From Nematopogon swammerdamellus (lineage: Eukaryota > Arthropoda > Insecta > Lepidoptera > Adelidae), in the NCBI GenBank assembly GCA_946902875.1, contig OX336343.1, positions 22,119,596 through 22,183,595 on the forward strand: a stretch of DNA of 64,000 nt, in the 5' to 3' direction. The position numbers and the translations under genes are program-made. Numbering within the stretch: the stretch's first letter is position 1; each line of letters begins with the position of its first letter. The notes under the pieces are model-generated. The model ran no database searches. It saw only the letters and a program-made list of their open reading frames with translations, and was not told where the DNA came from. Of the stretch, positions 54,771 through 64,000 are shown in pieces.

Positions 54771-55590
54771 TCCAGTCTCCATAGTCACACGGAGGGGTCC
54801 CGGAAGTGTTGCCGAGGTCTAGCGTGCTGCAGACACTTAAACTTCAGTTTCTCGAGCCATTATCGCGTTTCTTCGTACTTCAGCTGTCTGAGCAGCGAAA
54901 AAGTTAAATAGGAGGCGCTATATGGATGACGTGCTTTGACATTTTGAAACACTGTGACCGACATGATTTGCCATGCCTTCGTCGGACAACTTTCTTACCA
55001 TTATAATCTCATAATAATCTCAACATTTGGCGTGAAAAGCCCTACTCGACGTGGATATATATTTGGGTGTTCATTTCCTGGTCCGAGTACGTCATAAGTA
55101 CGCATTGTCCTCGGCGACCTATAACAGAAATGCCAGGGCGGCGGAGGCGGCCGCGCACGCACCGCGCAGCCAACCGGTTCCCTGCGTGTAATTGGAGCCA
55201 GAGCAGAGCAGCAAAGTGAAATGCTTTCATGGAGATAGCGGTCCTTTCCAATCCCGACCGCGATGGAGCCGTCTCCCACTGCCGAACGAGCGGTGTGCAG
55301 TGTGCCGTGTGCGTGCGGGCATAAACGATCTTTCAAATCTTTGGGAATTCGCAGGATTTCTTTAGCTGGCCGTCTCTTGTCTTTCCCCTCCCTTGTCCTT
55401 CCCTTGTCTTGTCTTTCCCTTGTTCTTACCATGCATATTCCAGAGTGATTAACGGAAACTAAAACACTTGTTCATCCGCTCTCAGCACGAGTAAATTATA
55501 AAATATCACAATAAATTCCGCATTTTGGCAACATATTCGGGAATTCCACAACTCAATGTACTCACAAAGGGGAAACTCGGAGGTTCGGAA
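54771..55590. other. Intron sequence, GC-rich at 55120-55330
   Basis: Minus-strand ORFs of 143 and 69 codons overlap in different frames here. The shorter has a signal-peptide-like start (MKAFHFAALLWLQL), but there is no family resemblance, so no gene is called. The block lies just downstream of the recursive splice site. Confidence 0.4.
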
Positions 55591-55597
55591 GAATCCG

Positions 55598-55632
55598 CTA
55601 CTTACCTGAAAAGATAAAACCACTGTTAGTCA
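55598..55632 (-). promoter_or_regulatory. zip: Candidate recursive splice site of zip
   Basis: Minus strand: TGACTAACAGTGG (branch-point-like CTAAC), TTTTATCTTTTCAG|GTAAGTAG. The acceptor and donor abut at 55606/55605 with no exon between them, matching the ratcheting-point consensus of long insect introns (pyrimidine tract, NCAG|GTAAGT). It lies on the zip strand within the apparent >52-kb intron upstream of the exon at 11555-11711. It is not inside any recognised transposon. Confidence 0.65.
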
Positions 55633-55951
55633 TTTCTCTAGATACACAAATGCGCAATTGTTGTTACATAAAACAAGATAACAATACAAAGTGAGACATA
55701 TCTGACCTCCTTATTACTCTAACTAAAGCATGACTAAAGGCTGTGATATGACTTGCAATTGCAACCAGGATGTACACTATGAGAGAGTATTGCTGACGAA
55801 GCTTTGCAATCTGTGGATATCCCCCCAATTAGGACAAATCGATCCTGTAAATCCTTTATTTACAGGGTTGCCAACATGTGAAATGCACTCCAACCTGCAT
55901 CCTTTCTTGCAATGTACAGTCTGGGGCCCTTCAAACATAATGTGAAGGTGC

Positions 55952-56070
55952 ACCCAGCCGGCCGACATGGTATTCGCAGACCCCGTAAATATCCGAATGC
56001 CCGTGGGCCCCGTCGGACTACACCTCTGCGTTAGTCTGGCGCGCGCCATATGTCGTGCTTCCCATAAAAA
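55952..56070 (+). mobile_element. LINE-F 3' UTR
   Basis: AGCCGGCCGACATGGTATTC, GCAGACCCCGTAAATATCCG, GCCATATGTCGTGCTTCCCA TAAAAAAA. Confidence 0.65.
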
Positions 56071-57061
56071 AATCGTTGGCAATCGTCGGACACGCTTGGA
56101 CCACCCACATCTTATCCTTGCCCACTACACTGTTCAACAAATCCTTGCCCAACACCTTGTCTTATGGCATTGAATTCTGGGGAAGTAGTAGGAGTGACGT
56201 GTAGAGAGCTTTCAGATTGCAAAAAAAAAGCAGTACGAATAAAAACGAGGCCGGCGTGCGAATGTGCGGCGTACCCAGAGAAGTCTACAGCTATTAAAGC
56301 CACCCTAGAGATTCAAATGAGAAATCGCTTCGGAAGATGGATGAGTCGAAACATTATAAAGGTGATGTGAGACTGCGTCTGACTCGAATTTCAAGAAGTG
56401 TACCGCCAATATTACTTACCTGGCAGATTCAATTATAATATATGTTATAATATATAACTTCATCAATCAGCGCAGATCGATAGCTTTTTGAAAACACGAT
56501 TTGATTAACTTCGCTCGATAGAAAAAAAACATGAACATGCCTCTGAATTTAGTTATAAAAAAATATTTAAGGCAACGTGACCAAATCAAGGCTCTGGAAA
56601 AAATTTCGATCCGTACTTTTGGAATAAAAAAATAAAAACCTAATTTTTTATTGATTGTGTTGCATCCTACTCCAACCAGCGAAAGCGTGCGCCTTGAAAG
56701 AGGAGTACGGGTGAATACGGGTTCACAGGGCCTTAAGACCTTTCGAAAAAACACCAAAGCATCAGCAACTATATAGCGATCGCACGACTCGTGTTCATCC
56801 ACGTAGACTTGTCCACGTACAAGCTTATTGCGCAACCGAAGCTGTGTCGCTCGACGAGAAACTGCATCCATATATGGCGCCCTAGTAGCGGCCGGTAAAT
56901 CTCCCGCGGACCTTCAAGAAGTGGGACGCGGCGCTGGCAAAATTTATCACATTTCTTCTCCGTCCGCCATCTGCAGCGGGGTTGTGAAAAATGTCGCTCG
57001 TTATGATGGATCTTGCAGCGGATTACGCTTATTATGTAAAACGGTCAAAGGAGGATGGGCA
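56071..57061. other. Intron sequence with a strong minus-strand donor
   Basis: GCCAG|GTAAGTAATA on the minus strand at 56420/56419 has a perfect donor match but a weak pyrimidine tract before it, so it may be a chance site or the end of an unrecognised non-coding exon. No coding feature. Confidence 0.35.
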
Positions 57062-57474
57062 TTTTTTTTTATGTAATCCGGTATAGGTGGCTGAGTCAGA
57101 GGGGCCAAAGCACATGCTCTGACTAGCCAATATCACCTTTGAGAAGGTAGGTGCCATACCGGAGGCATCCCTGGATTGTTGGCTATACTAGACTAGAGGA
57201 GAACACAACCAAGGTTGATATGCGGCCATCTTACATCCAGTACGGTGGTACCAAACCAGTCGGCTACAATTTGAGCCTACCACCTAGTAAGGGGCAAGGG
57301 AAGGGACCTACAGTTTTACACCGGTTCCGAACGGTGAAGCAGCAGGTGCAGATGCATGTAAATTTTTTTCGTCAGAAAAAACTAATTGGTACATGCATGT
57401 ACACGCCGACCGGATTCGAACCTCGGACCTCCCGCATGAGAAGCCGATGCTCAAACCACTCGACCATCCGCGGC
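57062..57474 (-). mobile_element. SINE-A, full length
   Basis: Minus: CCGCGGATGGTCGAGTGGTT, GAGGTTCGAATCCGGTCGGC, body and ATACCGGATTACATAAAAAA. A duplicated ACATGCATGTAC sits beside GTGTACC. Confidence 0.93.
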
Positions 57475-57580
57475 ATAAATGTATGGGGCGCGTCCCGAGT
57501 CTCCACTCCACCCAACAATAACGACCATACATATATGTCGTTGGAAACCTCTTTTCTTTCACCCTCTTTTCATGACATGT

Positions 57581-57793
57581 CATTTGTTACTATGGAGGTC
57601 ATTCTCAAATCATTGTGGAGAAAAAAAAGTCACTCATTGCATGTAAAAAATAGTTTATTATAGTAAAACATGTTTCAGGAATAGACAAGTTCAGAAAACA
57701 GTAGTATTTCAGAAAAAATAGTGAATAGAAATAGGTTTTAGCTGTAACTTTTTTTCCACCACGATTTGAGACTGACCGCCATAGTAACAAATC
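57581..57793. mobile_element. MITE with about 45-bp inverted repeats
   Basis: CATTTGTTACTATGGAGGTC, ATTCTCAAATCATTGTGGAG is mirrored at the right as CGATTTGTTACTATGGCGGT, CAGTCTCAAATCGTGGTGG. The target duplication is not clear. Confidence 0.7.
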
Positions 57794-57850
57794 GCATCCT
57801 CTTTGACAGAAAACTTTTAATTTATTAGTGTTTATGGGTTCCAGAGCGTA

Positions 57851-58218
57851 TTTTTTTTTTATGTAAACCAGCATGGGTGGCTGTGCCGAGGGACCAATGG
57901 TGCAGTCGACAGAGCCAAAATCACCTCTCCTCGCGAAACCACGCTCAGTTAGGTGCCATGCCAGCAGATTTGCGGACTGTTGCTAGGCTGTCTAGCCCGT
58001 TAATACGACGACGCTTGAAGACACCCAGGTTAAAGGATTCAGGAAATACACTCGCCGGAAGACAGTTCCACACCCTAGCGGTGCGACAAAGAAACGATTT
58101 AGAGAACCGATGGGTTCTCAAAAGCCCAATGTCAACAACAAAAGGGTGTTGAGTCTCTCTGCGACGAGTCATGCGGAGATAGGACGGGTGGCAGGGAATA
58201 AGGGATGCTAGTTCCGTA
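57851..58218 (-). pseudogene. LINE-E ORF C-terminus, inverted
   Basis: Minus: FVVDIGLLRTHRFSKSFLCR, TARVWNCLPASVFPESFNLG, VFKRRRINGLDSLATVRKSA, GMAP, then 3' UTR GAGCGTGGTTTCGCGAGGAG and CACAGCCACCCATGCTGGTT, TACATAAAAAA. The open frame is only the LINE tail. Confidence 0.85.
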
Positions 58219-58246
58219 GAGCAGCGTTTGCTTTAGTATCTCAGCA

Positions 58247-58560
58247 AGCATTGGTAGCTCGGCGCGATGATTCGGCGTCTTATCGCAAAAGGTGAGCAAC
58301 GTCGGGAGCGGTCGGACTTTGGATGGATTCGATTTCCACGTTAAACTATAGGCCCCTTCCCCCTTACCTTACTAGATGGTAAGGTTTAATCAGTCCAGAT
58401 ACTGATAGACACAGCCGCGCTGAATGAAGGTAGGTCCAAGCGGCTACGAAAATAATTCGTGTTTTCAGTTTAGCCGGCGCGATCAAAGGGAGAAGTAATG
58501 ACATAGCACCTAGTTCACCAAGATAGGCTTACATCACGGGCGATGTAGCCAACCATGTCA
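58247..58560 (+). mobile_element. Old SINE-B with tRNA/5S head
   Basis: TTGGTAGCTCGGCGCGATGA, GAGCAACGTCGGGAGCGGTC, TTTGGATGGATTCG, TTACTAGATGGTAAGGTTTA and GATGTAGCCAACCATGTCAG. Its 5S-like AGCAACGTCGGGAGCGGT is closer to real 5S than the younger copies. Confidence 0.75.
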
Positions 58561-61284
58561 GGATGCACGTAAATTATCATTTTAAACTCTGTAGGTACAT
58601 TATTTTTAAGTAAATCAATGTTCGCACCTATAACGAGCCTTTTAAGCCCACCCGATCTACATAATAGCCCAACTGAACGTGTTAATCGCAAATTCGCACC
58701 CAGCCGCTCACGCCTAATAAATGCCCAGCCTAACAACTACCGCGGCTAATTGCAATTCCATCGGCCATTTTGCAAGATCGCAAGAACGCAGCCCGCGGAC
58801 ATCTGGCGCTGTCGAGCTGGCCATATAAGGCCTTCGGCACAACTGTTCATATGGCCACATCTGTGCTAATACTCTCCGCGCCCGGCGACGTGTCAATCAT
58901 ATGTCTCCGAACCTTCCAGACCCGGTTGCCGAATTCGACATGCCTTTCTCGGAGAGCTTCTTTGAGAATCGCAGGATTTGCGACGCGATCGCATCTCTTC
59001 ACACACCCCGCCTCAATACAACCGGTTATGAGAACGTTTTACTTGTGAGAATATCAGTTAATCATTTCACTGCACCAGGTGTTTATTAGAAGACATGCCG
59101 CTAGAATAAAGGAAGGTGCGAACATCAAAGACACCTTATTGGTGGCTGTCGCGCTTTCACTTAAAAAAAATATAGTCTCTGCGACTGATTACTAACCAAT
59201 TTGAGACTAAGAGTCGGAAGAGTCCATCGGTTGACGATTGTAAACCAACAGATTCTGCACAAGTCGCTGAATTATCAGCACCGTATCCATCCCATTAGAA
59301 ACCAATGACATCAATGAGTACAAAACAATCGTTGTCCAGCTGCCCCGAGCCTTTACTCGTGAAAAAGTGAATGCCATAACGCGCATTGTCTGAGCTAAGC
59401 CTTCGCCGAGACGTGAACAATTTGGGCCTGACGTTGACATATCGTCGTTCTATCGCGCTCCGAGCCGCGGCGTGAGGTTTCCATTAAACCCGTACGGCGG
59501 ACGGCGGGGCCATCAATTTCGGACAACTGCAGATCGCTAATCTCAACTCTCGCGTCGACACGCAAGAACAAGGCAATCGATGCTAGCTCGGTAATTTTAA
59601 TTAAAACTTCTACTGTTTAGAAGGGAATATATCCTGGACGATCCAAGCATGGACGGTCGACCATGTTTTGTTAGAGTGAATTTACTTGACAATGACAACC
59701 AACGAAGGGAGATACTCCGTCCTCCATTTTCCGTTGTGGTATTCTGCAGCCGACCTGGCCGTCTTGTGGCCTTCATGAAAGACATAAACTGGCTGGGGTA
59801 ACTGGAGATCAAGGAATTTTGCGCGAAGATCCCCGACCAAGACTACACAAGACTAGTTTGCATGCTACCCCCTACGAATAAACAACAACATCCTGGACGA
59901 TTCGATTATCAATTGAAATTATTTGACATCTCTTGCCATATTAGGCTTAAAATCAGCACCGATACGTCTGCGCGGGAGCACGAGCTTTCATTTCGCAGAA
60001 CTCTTTTGTATAATCGTCGCCCAAGCCGACCATCCCCCTCGCACTCGTCGCCCGGCTGCAGATAAGCTCCACGACAGACTGGAACGGCATTCGACATTCT
60101 AAATTTAAATTCGACGGATTAAAGCAAACTTGTCTGCGTGGAAACGAAACGTCTCAGGAGTGATGTGAAATATTTAGATGAATGCAACCTTGGAGAGTGC
60201 ATGGAGAGATGATATTTGTTTGGATATTTCCGGATTGCACGTTGAGTGTAACAGGTCATGGTCCTCGCCGGGAGACCACGGCATACAGTCGGACATTTAA
60301 GTGTGCTTTGTGTTCATACTGGCGATCCTTTTGAGAGGTTACGAGCCCTGGTTTCGAGGAAAAATGGCTTGATGGATAGGTGAACTTTTTCTATAGAGTG
60401 CAAGTCGCACTAGGCTATTTTCACACATATGCTCTACTACGGGCAGACAATTAGATGCGTGTCTATTTTGGCCGGTAGAGGAAGCACACGTAATATTGAC
60501 GCAACGAGACTTGAATAAACTGGCATACCAAAGTTATAATATATTAATGAATTCTCTAGCCTATAGCTAGACTAGAGAACTCATTTATAGTTTGGCATCA
60601 GTGGACTGGACACGTCACTGTGTATGATATAGGCCTCTAGATTGAGCACGGTTATTACAGGAGAGTTGAAAGAAATACTATTAGCTTGTGACAACATTTC
60701 TATCGTTTGGAGGTTCGCTATGAATGTGTTGCTCGTCGTGACGGGTTGTTTTCTGGAATATATTCAAAAAATCTAACAGGTTTTGGCAAAAAATCTTTAG
60801 AACAAGTTGAACAAACTGAAAGCCGAAAAGACAAAAGCTTGGTGGAAGCTATTAAAGAGTTTAATGTCAGTAATGACGAGCTTTAAGCAAATAGCGGCGT
60901 GAAAGCAGCCTTCTGCAAAGTGTAACGGCCGACCTGGGATAGTTCAAACGCTCGCAAACAGCCAAACACTGCGTCACCTGCCAGCTCCAGATTGCTGCTG
61001 ATTCGCACAAATAACCTATTTATAGCCAATTTTACAAACACATGAGCAGTTATGGCGTTTTCGCATCGAAATGAAAAACTAATGACAAAGCTATTTTGGG
61101 GTATGGCGAATGTGAAGAATTTTATAATGGCTCCTTTCTCCGTGTCTGTTTGTCCGCTATTGTTCCACAATCTTGTTTTTGACGTAGAGTAGTTCTTAGA
61201 TTTCGGTTTAGATACTTATAAGTCGTTATAGGGTGGCATACGCCGATATTCGAGAAACGGAAACAAAGCTACGAAAAACAAACA
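58561..61284. other. Longest stretch without recognised repeats
   Basis: 2.7 kb with none of the families seen elsewhere. It contains an imperfect palindrome at about 60546-60588 (ATGAATTCTCTAG and complement). ORFs of up to 95 codons show no family. It could hold intronic enhancers, but nothing in the sequence identifies one. Confidence 0.5.
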
Positions 61285-61438
61285 GTACCGTGTGGGGCCG
61301 GTACTTAAAAAGAATAACCCCACTGCGTCTCTCCCCGTGCATGTCGTAAAAGGCTACTAAGCAATAAGGACAAGGTGCCGTGCTAAAGGGCGACAGCCTG
61401 GCACACCTCTCATCTTGGCGCGGTCCTTCCAACGAGTC
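61285..61438 (+). mobile_element. LINE-D copy, left half
   Basis: C-head TACCGTGTGGGGCCGGTAC, AATAACCCCACTGCGTCTCT, AAGGTGCCGTGCTAAAGGGC and ATCTTGGCGCGGTCCTTCC, cut at CGAGTCAT. Confidence 0.82.
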
Positions 61439-61778
61439 ATTTTTTTTTATGGAAACTCGTGTCAGTTTCCATAAAAAAAAACTACATCACCTACAACATC
61501 CGTGATGTCAGCCCATAACACAGGGTGAACTTGGTGCCACTTCATTGCTTCCCTTCGGTGGTGCCGGCTACACTGAATTGGACGGAAAACACAAACTATT
61601 TACATAGCCGTTTCGACCGACCTTTCATTCAGTGCGGTGGTACCAATCCGGGCGGGTTAAACTCTACCACCTAATAATATAAGAAGGGAGTAATATCCCT
61701 TAGTCGCCTTTTACGACATACACGGGGAGAGATGCAGTGGGGCTATTCTTTTAAAGTACCGGCCCCACACGGTACAAA
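61439..61778 (-). mobile_element. SINE-B with C-head and a foldback 3' end
   Basis: A complete inverted SINE-B, except that on plus the 3' end reads TTTTTTTTATGGAAACT, CG, TGTCAGTTTCCATAAAAAAAAA before CTACATCACC: a short inverted duplication of the SINE tail. It splits LINE-D, with AGTCAT on both sides (61433-61438 and 61782-61787). Confidence 0.9.
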
Positions 61779-61960
61779 GTCATGCAGCAGGTGGGTCTTC
61801 GTGCCTTAGGTACTTGCTGCTCGATAGTTATCTTGTCAGAATACTTTGCCAAACGTGGTACATCGGTGTTGTGCTGTAATTTTCAAGAGTACTTGCAGCA
61901 CAACACCGATTACTCTGCTCACTCCGATTGTCGGGATACAACGTGCGGTATGTATGTATG
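61779..61960 (+). mobile_element. LINE-D copy, right half
   Basis: GTCATGCAGCAGGTGGGTCT, TTATCTTGTCAGAATACTTT, CATCGGTGTTGTGCTG and GCGGTATGTATGTATG. Confidence 0.82.
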
Positions 61961-61965
61961 GAAAC

Positions 61966-62074
61966 GACGTATGAATAAATATAATAATTATATATTATAG
62001 ACGAATAAATATAATAATTATATATTATAGACGAATAATTATAATTATATATTATAGACGAATGAATATAATAA
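61966..62074. repeat. AT-rich minisatellite
   Basis: About four units of GACGAATAAATATAATAATT ATATATTATA with small deletions. Confidence 0.88.
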
Positions 62075-62138
62075 TTGAATGACGGCACAGCGGATCGTCT
62101 CGGCTCGCTCGACGTACTCTGCGTTAGCGGTCACGCAT

Positions 62139-62160
62139 TGTACTGTGTGGGGCCGGTTTT
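62139..62160 (+). repeat. Duplicated start of the SINE C-head
   Basis: TGTACTGTGTGGGGCCGGTT precedes the full head in direct orientation. Confidence 0.75.
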
Positions 62161-62488
62161 GTACTGTGTGGGGCCGGTATTTTAAAAGAATAGCCCCACC
62201 GCATCTCTCCCCGTGTATGTCGTAAAAGGCGACTAAGGGATATGACTCCCTTCTTATATTACTAGGTGGTAGGGTTTAACCCGCCCGGGTTGGTACCACC
62301 GCACTGAATTAAAGGTCGGTCGAAACGGCTATGTAAATAGTTTGTGTTTTCCGTCCAGTTCAGTGTAGCCGGCACGACCGAAGGGAAGCACTGACGTGGC
62401 ACCAAGTTCACCCGGTGTTATGGGCTGACACCACGGATGTTGTAGGTGATGTAGCCAACCGTGTCAGTTTCCATAAAAAAAAAAAAAC
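62161..62488 (+). mobile_element. SINE-B with C-head, full length
   Basis: GTACTGTGTGGGGCCGGTAT, GGCGACTAAGGGATATGACT, ACTAGGTGGTAGGGTTTAAC, TGTAGCCGGCACGACCGAAG and GTGTCAGTTTCCAT plus 14 A. Confidence 0.94.
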
Positions 62489-62919
62489 GCCACCGACACA
62501 CCCGCGTATATTTCTTATATCATATCATTATTAAAATATATATTTTCTGGAGCCAGACACTGGCCGAGCATCAAAAACCGGCCAAGTGCGAGTTGAACTG
62601 GCGCACCGAGGGTTCCGTATCGCCATGTCATGGTCAGCGCTGCTTCATACTGTTTTCGGTAGATGGCGCGCATACACTTTTTAGTTTCTTCTATGGGAAC
62701 CCCCGTGAATTTTTTACTTTTTCTTATTTTTATTATTTGTTGTTATATCGGCAATAATAAATAACACATATTCTGTGAAAATTTCAACGGGCTACCCACA
62801 GAACACCTATTACTTATATGATCTATGGGGCTACCTATTACGGTTTAAATGATACAGCTCTCGGACAGACAGACAGACGGCGGCGGCGTAGGCTTAGTAA
62901 TAGGGTCCCGTACCGGATA

Positions 62920-63391
62920 AATAATAATAAAACTAAAAAATCCTTTATTTGACAATGCTACATTTCAATCTTACATACATATAACACGCTTTATCCCGAC
63001 AATCAGGGTAAGCAGAGTAATCAGTGTTGTGCTATAAGGACTTTGGTAAATTACAGCACAACACCGACCACCACGTTTAGCACAGTATACGGACAAGACA
63101 ACTATCAAGTAGCAAGTAAGGCACGAAGAACACACCTGCTGCATGACTAGACTAGGTGGAAGGACGGCGCCAAGGTGAGAGGTGGCTACCCTGTCGCCCT
63201 TTAGCGCGGCATCTTAGTCGCCTTTTACGACATGCACGGGGAGAGATGCAGTGGGACTATTCTTTTTAAGTAATGTTATAATTACTAAATTAGAAGGTAC
63301 TTGATGTATTAAGCAAGGTCCACAGGTTGGGTAAAGGCCTCCTCCAATGATTCCCACTTCTCTCTATCCTGTGCTATTTGCCACCACTTTA
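62920..63391 (-). mobile_element. LINE-D insertion with 11-bp TSD
   Basis: CGTACCGGATA flanks both sides (62909-62919 and 63392-63402). On the minus strand the insert begins inside an RTE ORF end, continues with a truncated C-head (TACTTAAAAAGAATAGTCCC), runs through the LINE-D 3' UTR and ends AAATAAAGGATTTTTTAGTT with a TTATTATTATT tail. It ties the C-head to an RTE LINE. Confidence 0.9.
63309..63389 (-). pseudogene. RTE ORF C-terminal tail of LINE-D
   Basis: In frame: KWWQIAQDREKWESLEEAFT, QPVDLA*. The AQDR..W..L.EAF pattern is the typical C-terminus of lepidopteran RTE-clade ORFs. It is only 26 codons and 5'-truncated. Confidence 0.8.
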
Positions 63392-63524
63392 CGTACCGGA
63401 TACGGAACCTTAAAAAGCAGGTGCGCGAAGCTCGGTTTCAAGTAACGGCGACGCATTAGTTCGCCTGGGGCAACAAAATGTCTTGCCAAAACTAACATTT
63501 GCTTATGCTTGTGTACATTCCGAC

Positions 63525-63931
63525 TAGTGTCCGACCGAATATTCGGTTTCGGCTTTCGGCTTTCGACCTTTCGTCCAATATTTGCCAAATTCGGCAAACT
63601 TACGGTTTCGGCCGAAACTAGTGGTCACTTTCGGCCCAACCGAAAGTTGTTAGACAGACAAACCTTGTTTGATTTTTCATTATTAATAATTGTGCATATA
63701 GTTTTATGCATTAAATAAAAAAATTCCCATAATTATAAATACCTTATTGTCACTTGCATATTCTTCTACCTTAATAATGCATAAATAACTAACTAGGTAC
63801 TTAAATACCATACATACTTTCGGCTACGGCTTTCGGTTTCGGCTTTCGGCTTTCTGCCGAAAGTAGAATTTTGCCGAAATTCGGCTACGGCTTTCGGCCG
63901 AAAGTGAAAGTACACTTTCGGTCGGACACTA
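63525..63931. mobile_element. hAT-type MITE with perfect 8-bp TSD
   Basis: Ends TAGTGTCCGACCGAA and TTTCGGTCGGACACTA, flanked by ATTCCGAC (63517-63524 and 63932-63939). The subterminal regions are filled with TTTCGGCTTTCGG repeats, possible transposase-binding sites. The interior is AT-rich and non-coding. Confidence 0.93.
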
Positions 63932-64000
63932 ATTCCGACCTTCCGGGATAATATTCTATGTCGTCGTGTTTATTAAATACTATAGCTTTTGCACGCGCCT

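Larger units (their letters stand above)
62571..63418 (+). repeat. GGGTTCC repeat split by a LINE-D insertion
   Basis: Left part AAAAACCGGCCAAGTGCGAG to GGGTCCCGTACCGGATA (62571-62919). Right part CGGAACCTTAAAAA (63403-63416) after the insertion. Confidence 0.9.

Noticed and set aside
55001..55432. 143-codon minus ORF, and an overlapping 69-codon ORF with a signal-like start
   Set aside because: Low-stop GC-rich DNA gives overlapping open frames. Neither resembles a known protein, and no splice or poly-A context supports a gene.

Overview
The window looks like insect nuclear DNA, most likely from a moth or butterfly. It is AT-rich, has almost no protein-coding sequence, and is packed with transposon copies and relics. 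The lepidopteran assignment is inference. It rests on Helitron 3' ends of the type GCGAGCGAAGCCGCGGG...CTAG, on the repeat starting CGGCCAAGTGCGAGTCGAACTCG and ending in ...CGGAACCCTAAAAA, and on RTE-type retroposon tails, all of which I recognise from lepidopteran genomes.

The only host coding sequence I can support is two consecutive minus-strand exons of non-muscle myosin heavy chain (Drosophila zipper, zip), at 11555-11711 and 7548-7669. Their splice phases join perfectly. They encode the start of the motor domain, including the P-loop GESGAGKT. The preceding N-terminal coding exon and the following motor exons are not visible, so the gene runs off both ends. The window therefore appears to be three zip introns: more than 7.5 kb at the left, 3.8 kb between the exons, and more than 52 kb from 11712 to the right edge. 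A zero-length exon (recursive splice site) on the minus strand at 55606/55605 fits that very long intron.

The introns hold several repeat groups. (1) Two modular SINE groups. SINE-A has a tRNA-Ser/Leu-like head. SINE-B has interchangeable heads: one joins a tRNA-like A box to a 5S rRNA-derived segment, the other is an unidentified C-head also present in a LINE 3' UTR. (2) 5'-truncated LINE tails: RTE, RTE 3' UTR (LINE-D), two Jockey/CR1-like families (E, F) and LINE-G. The 3' end of LINE-E resembles that of SINE-A, suggesting a LINE/SINE partnership. (3) DNA transposons whose boundaries can be read: three hAT elements with perfect 8-bp target duplications, Helitrons, a TA-flanked MITE, two P-superfamily elements that keep a THAP-domain first exon, and a large Transib element. 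(4) Minisatellites of 32, 45, 54, about 57 and about 200 bp.

The most striking structure is 39971-43531. It is a Transib transposon (the superfamily from which the RAG1 core derives) with CACAGTGG termini and a 5-bp CGGCG target duplication. It has been rearranged into a palindrome with arms of about 1.14 kb, each encoding the transposase N-terminal part up to the first catalytic Asp. A chimeric SINE and a THAP-bearing P element sit inside the left arm, and the right arm preserves both empty sites.
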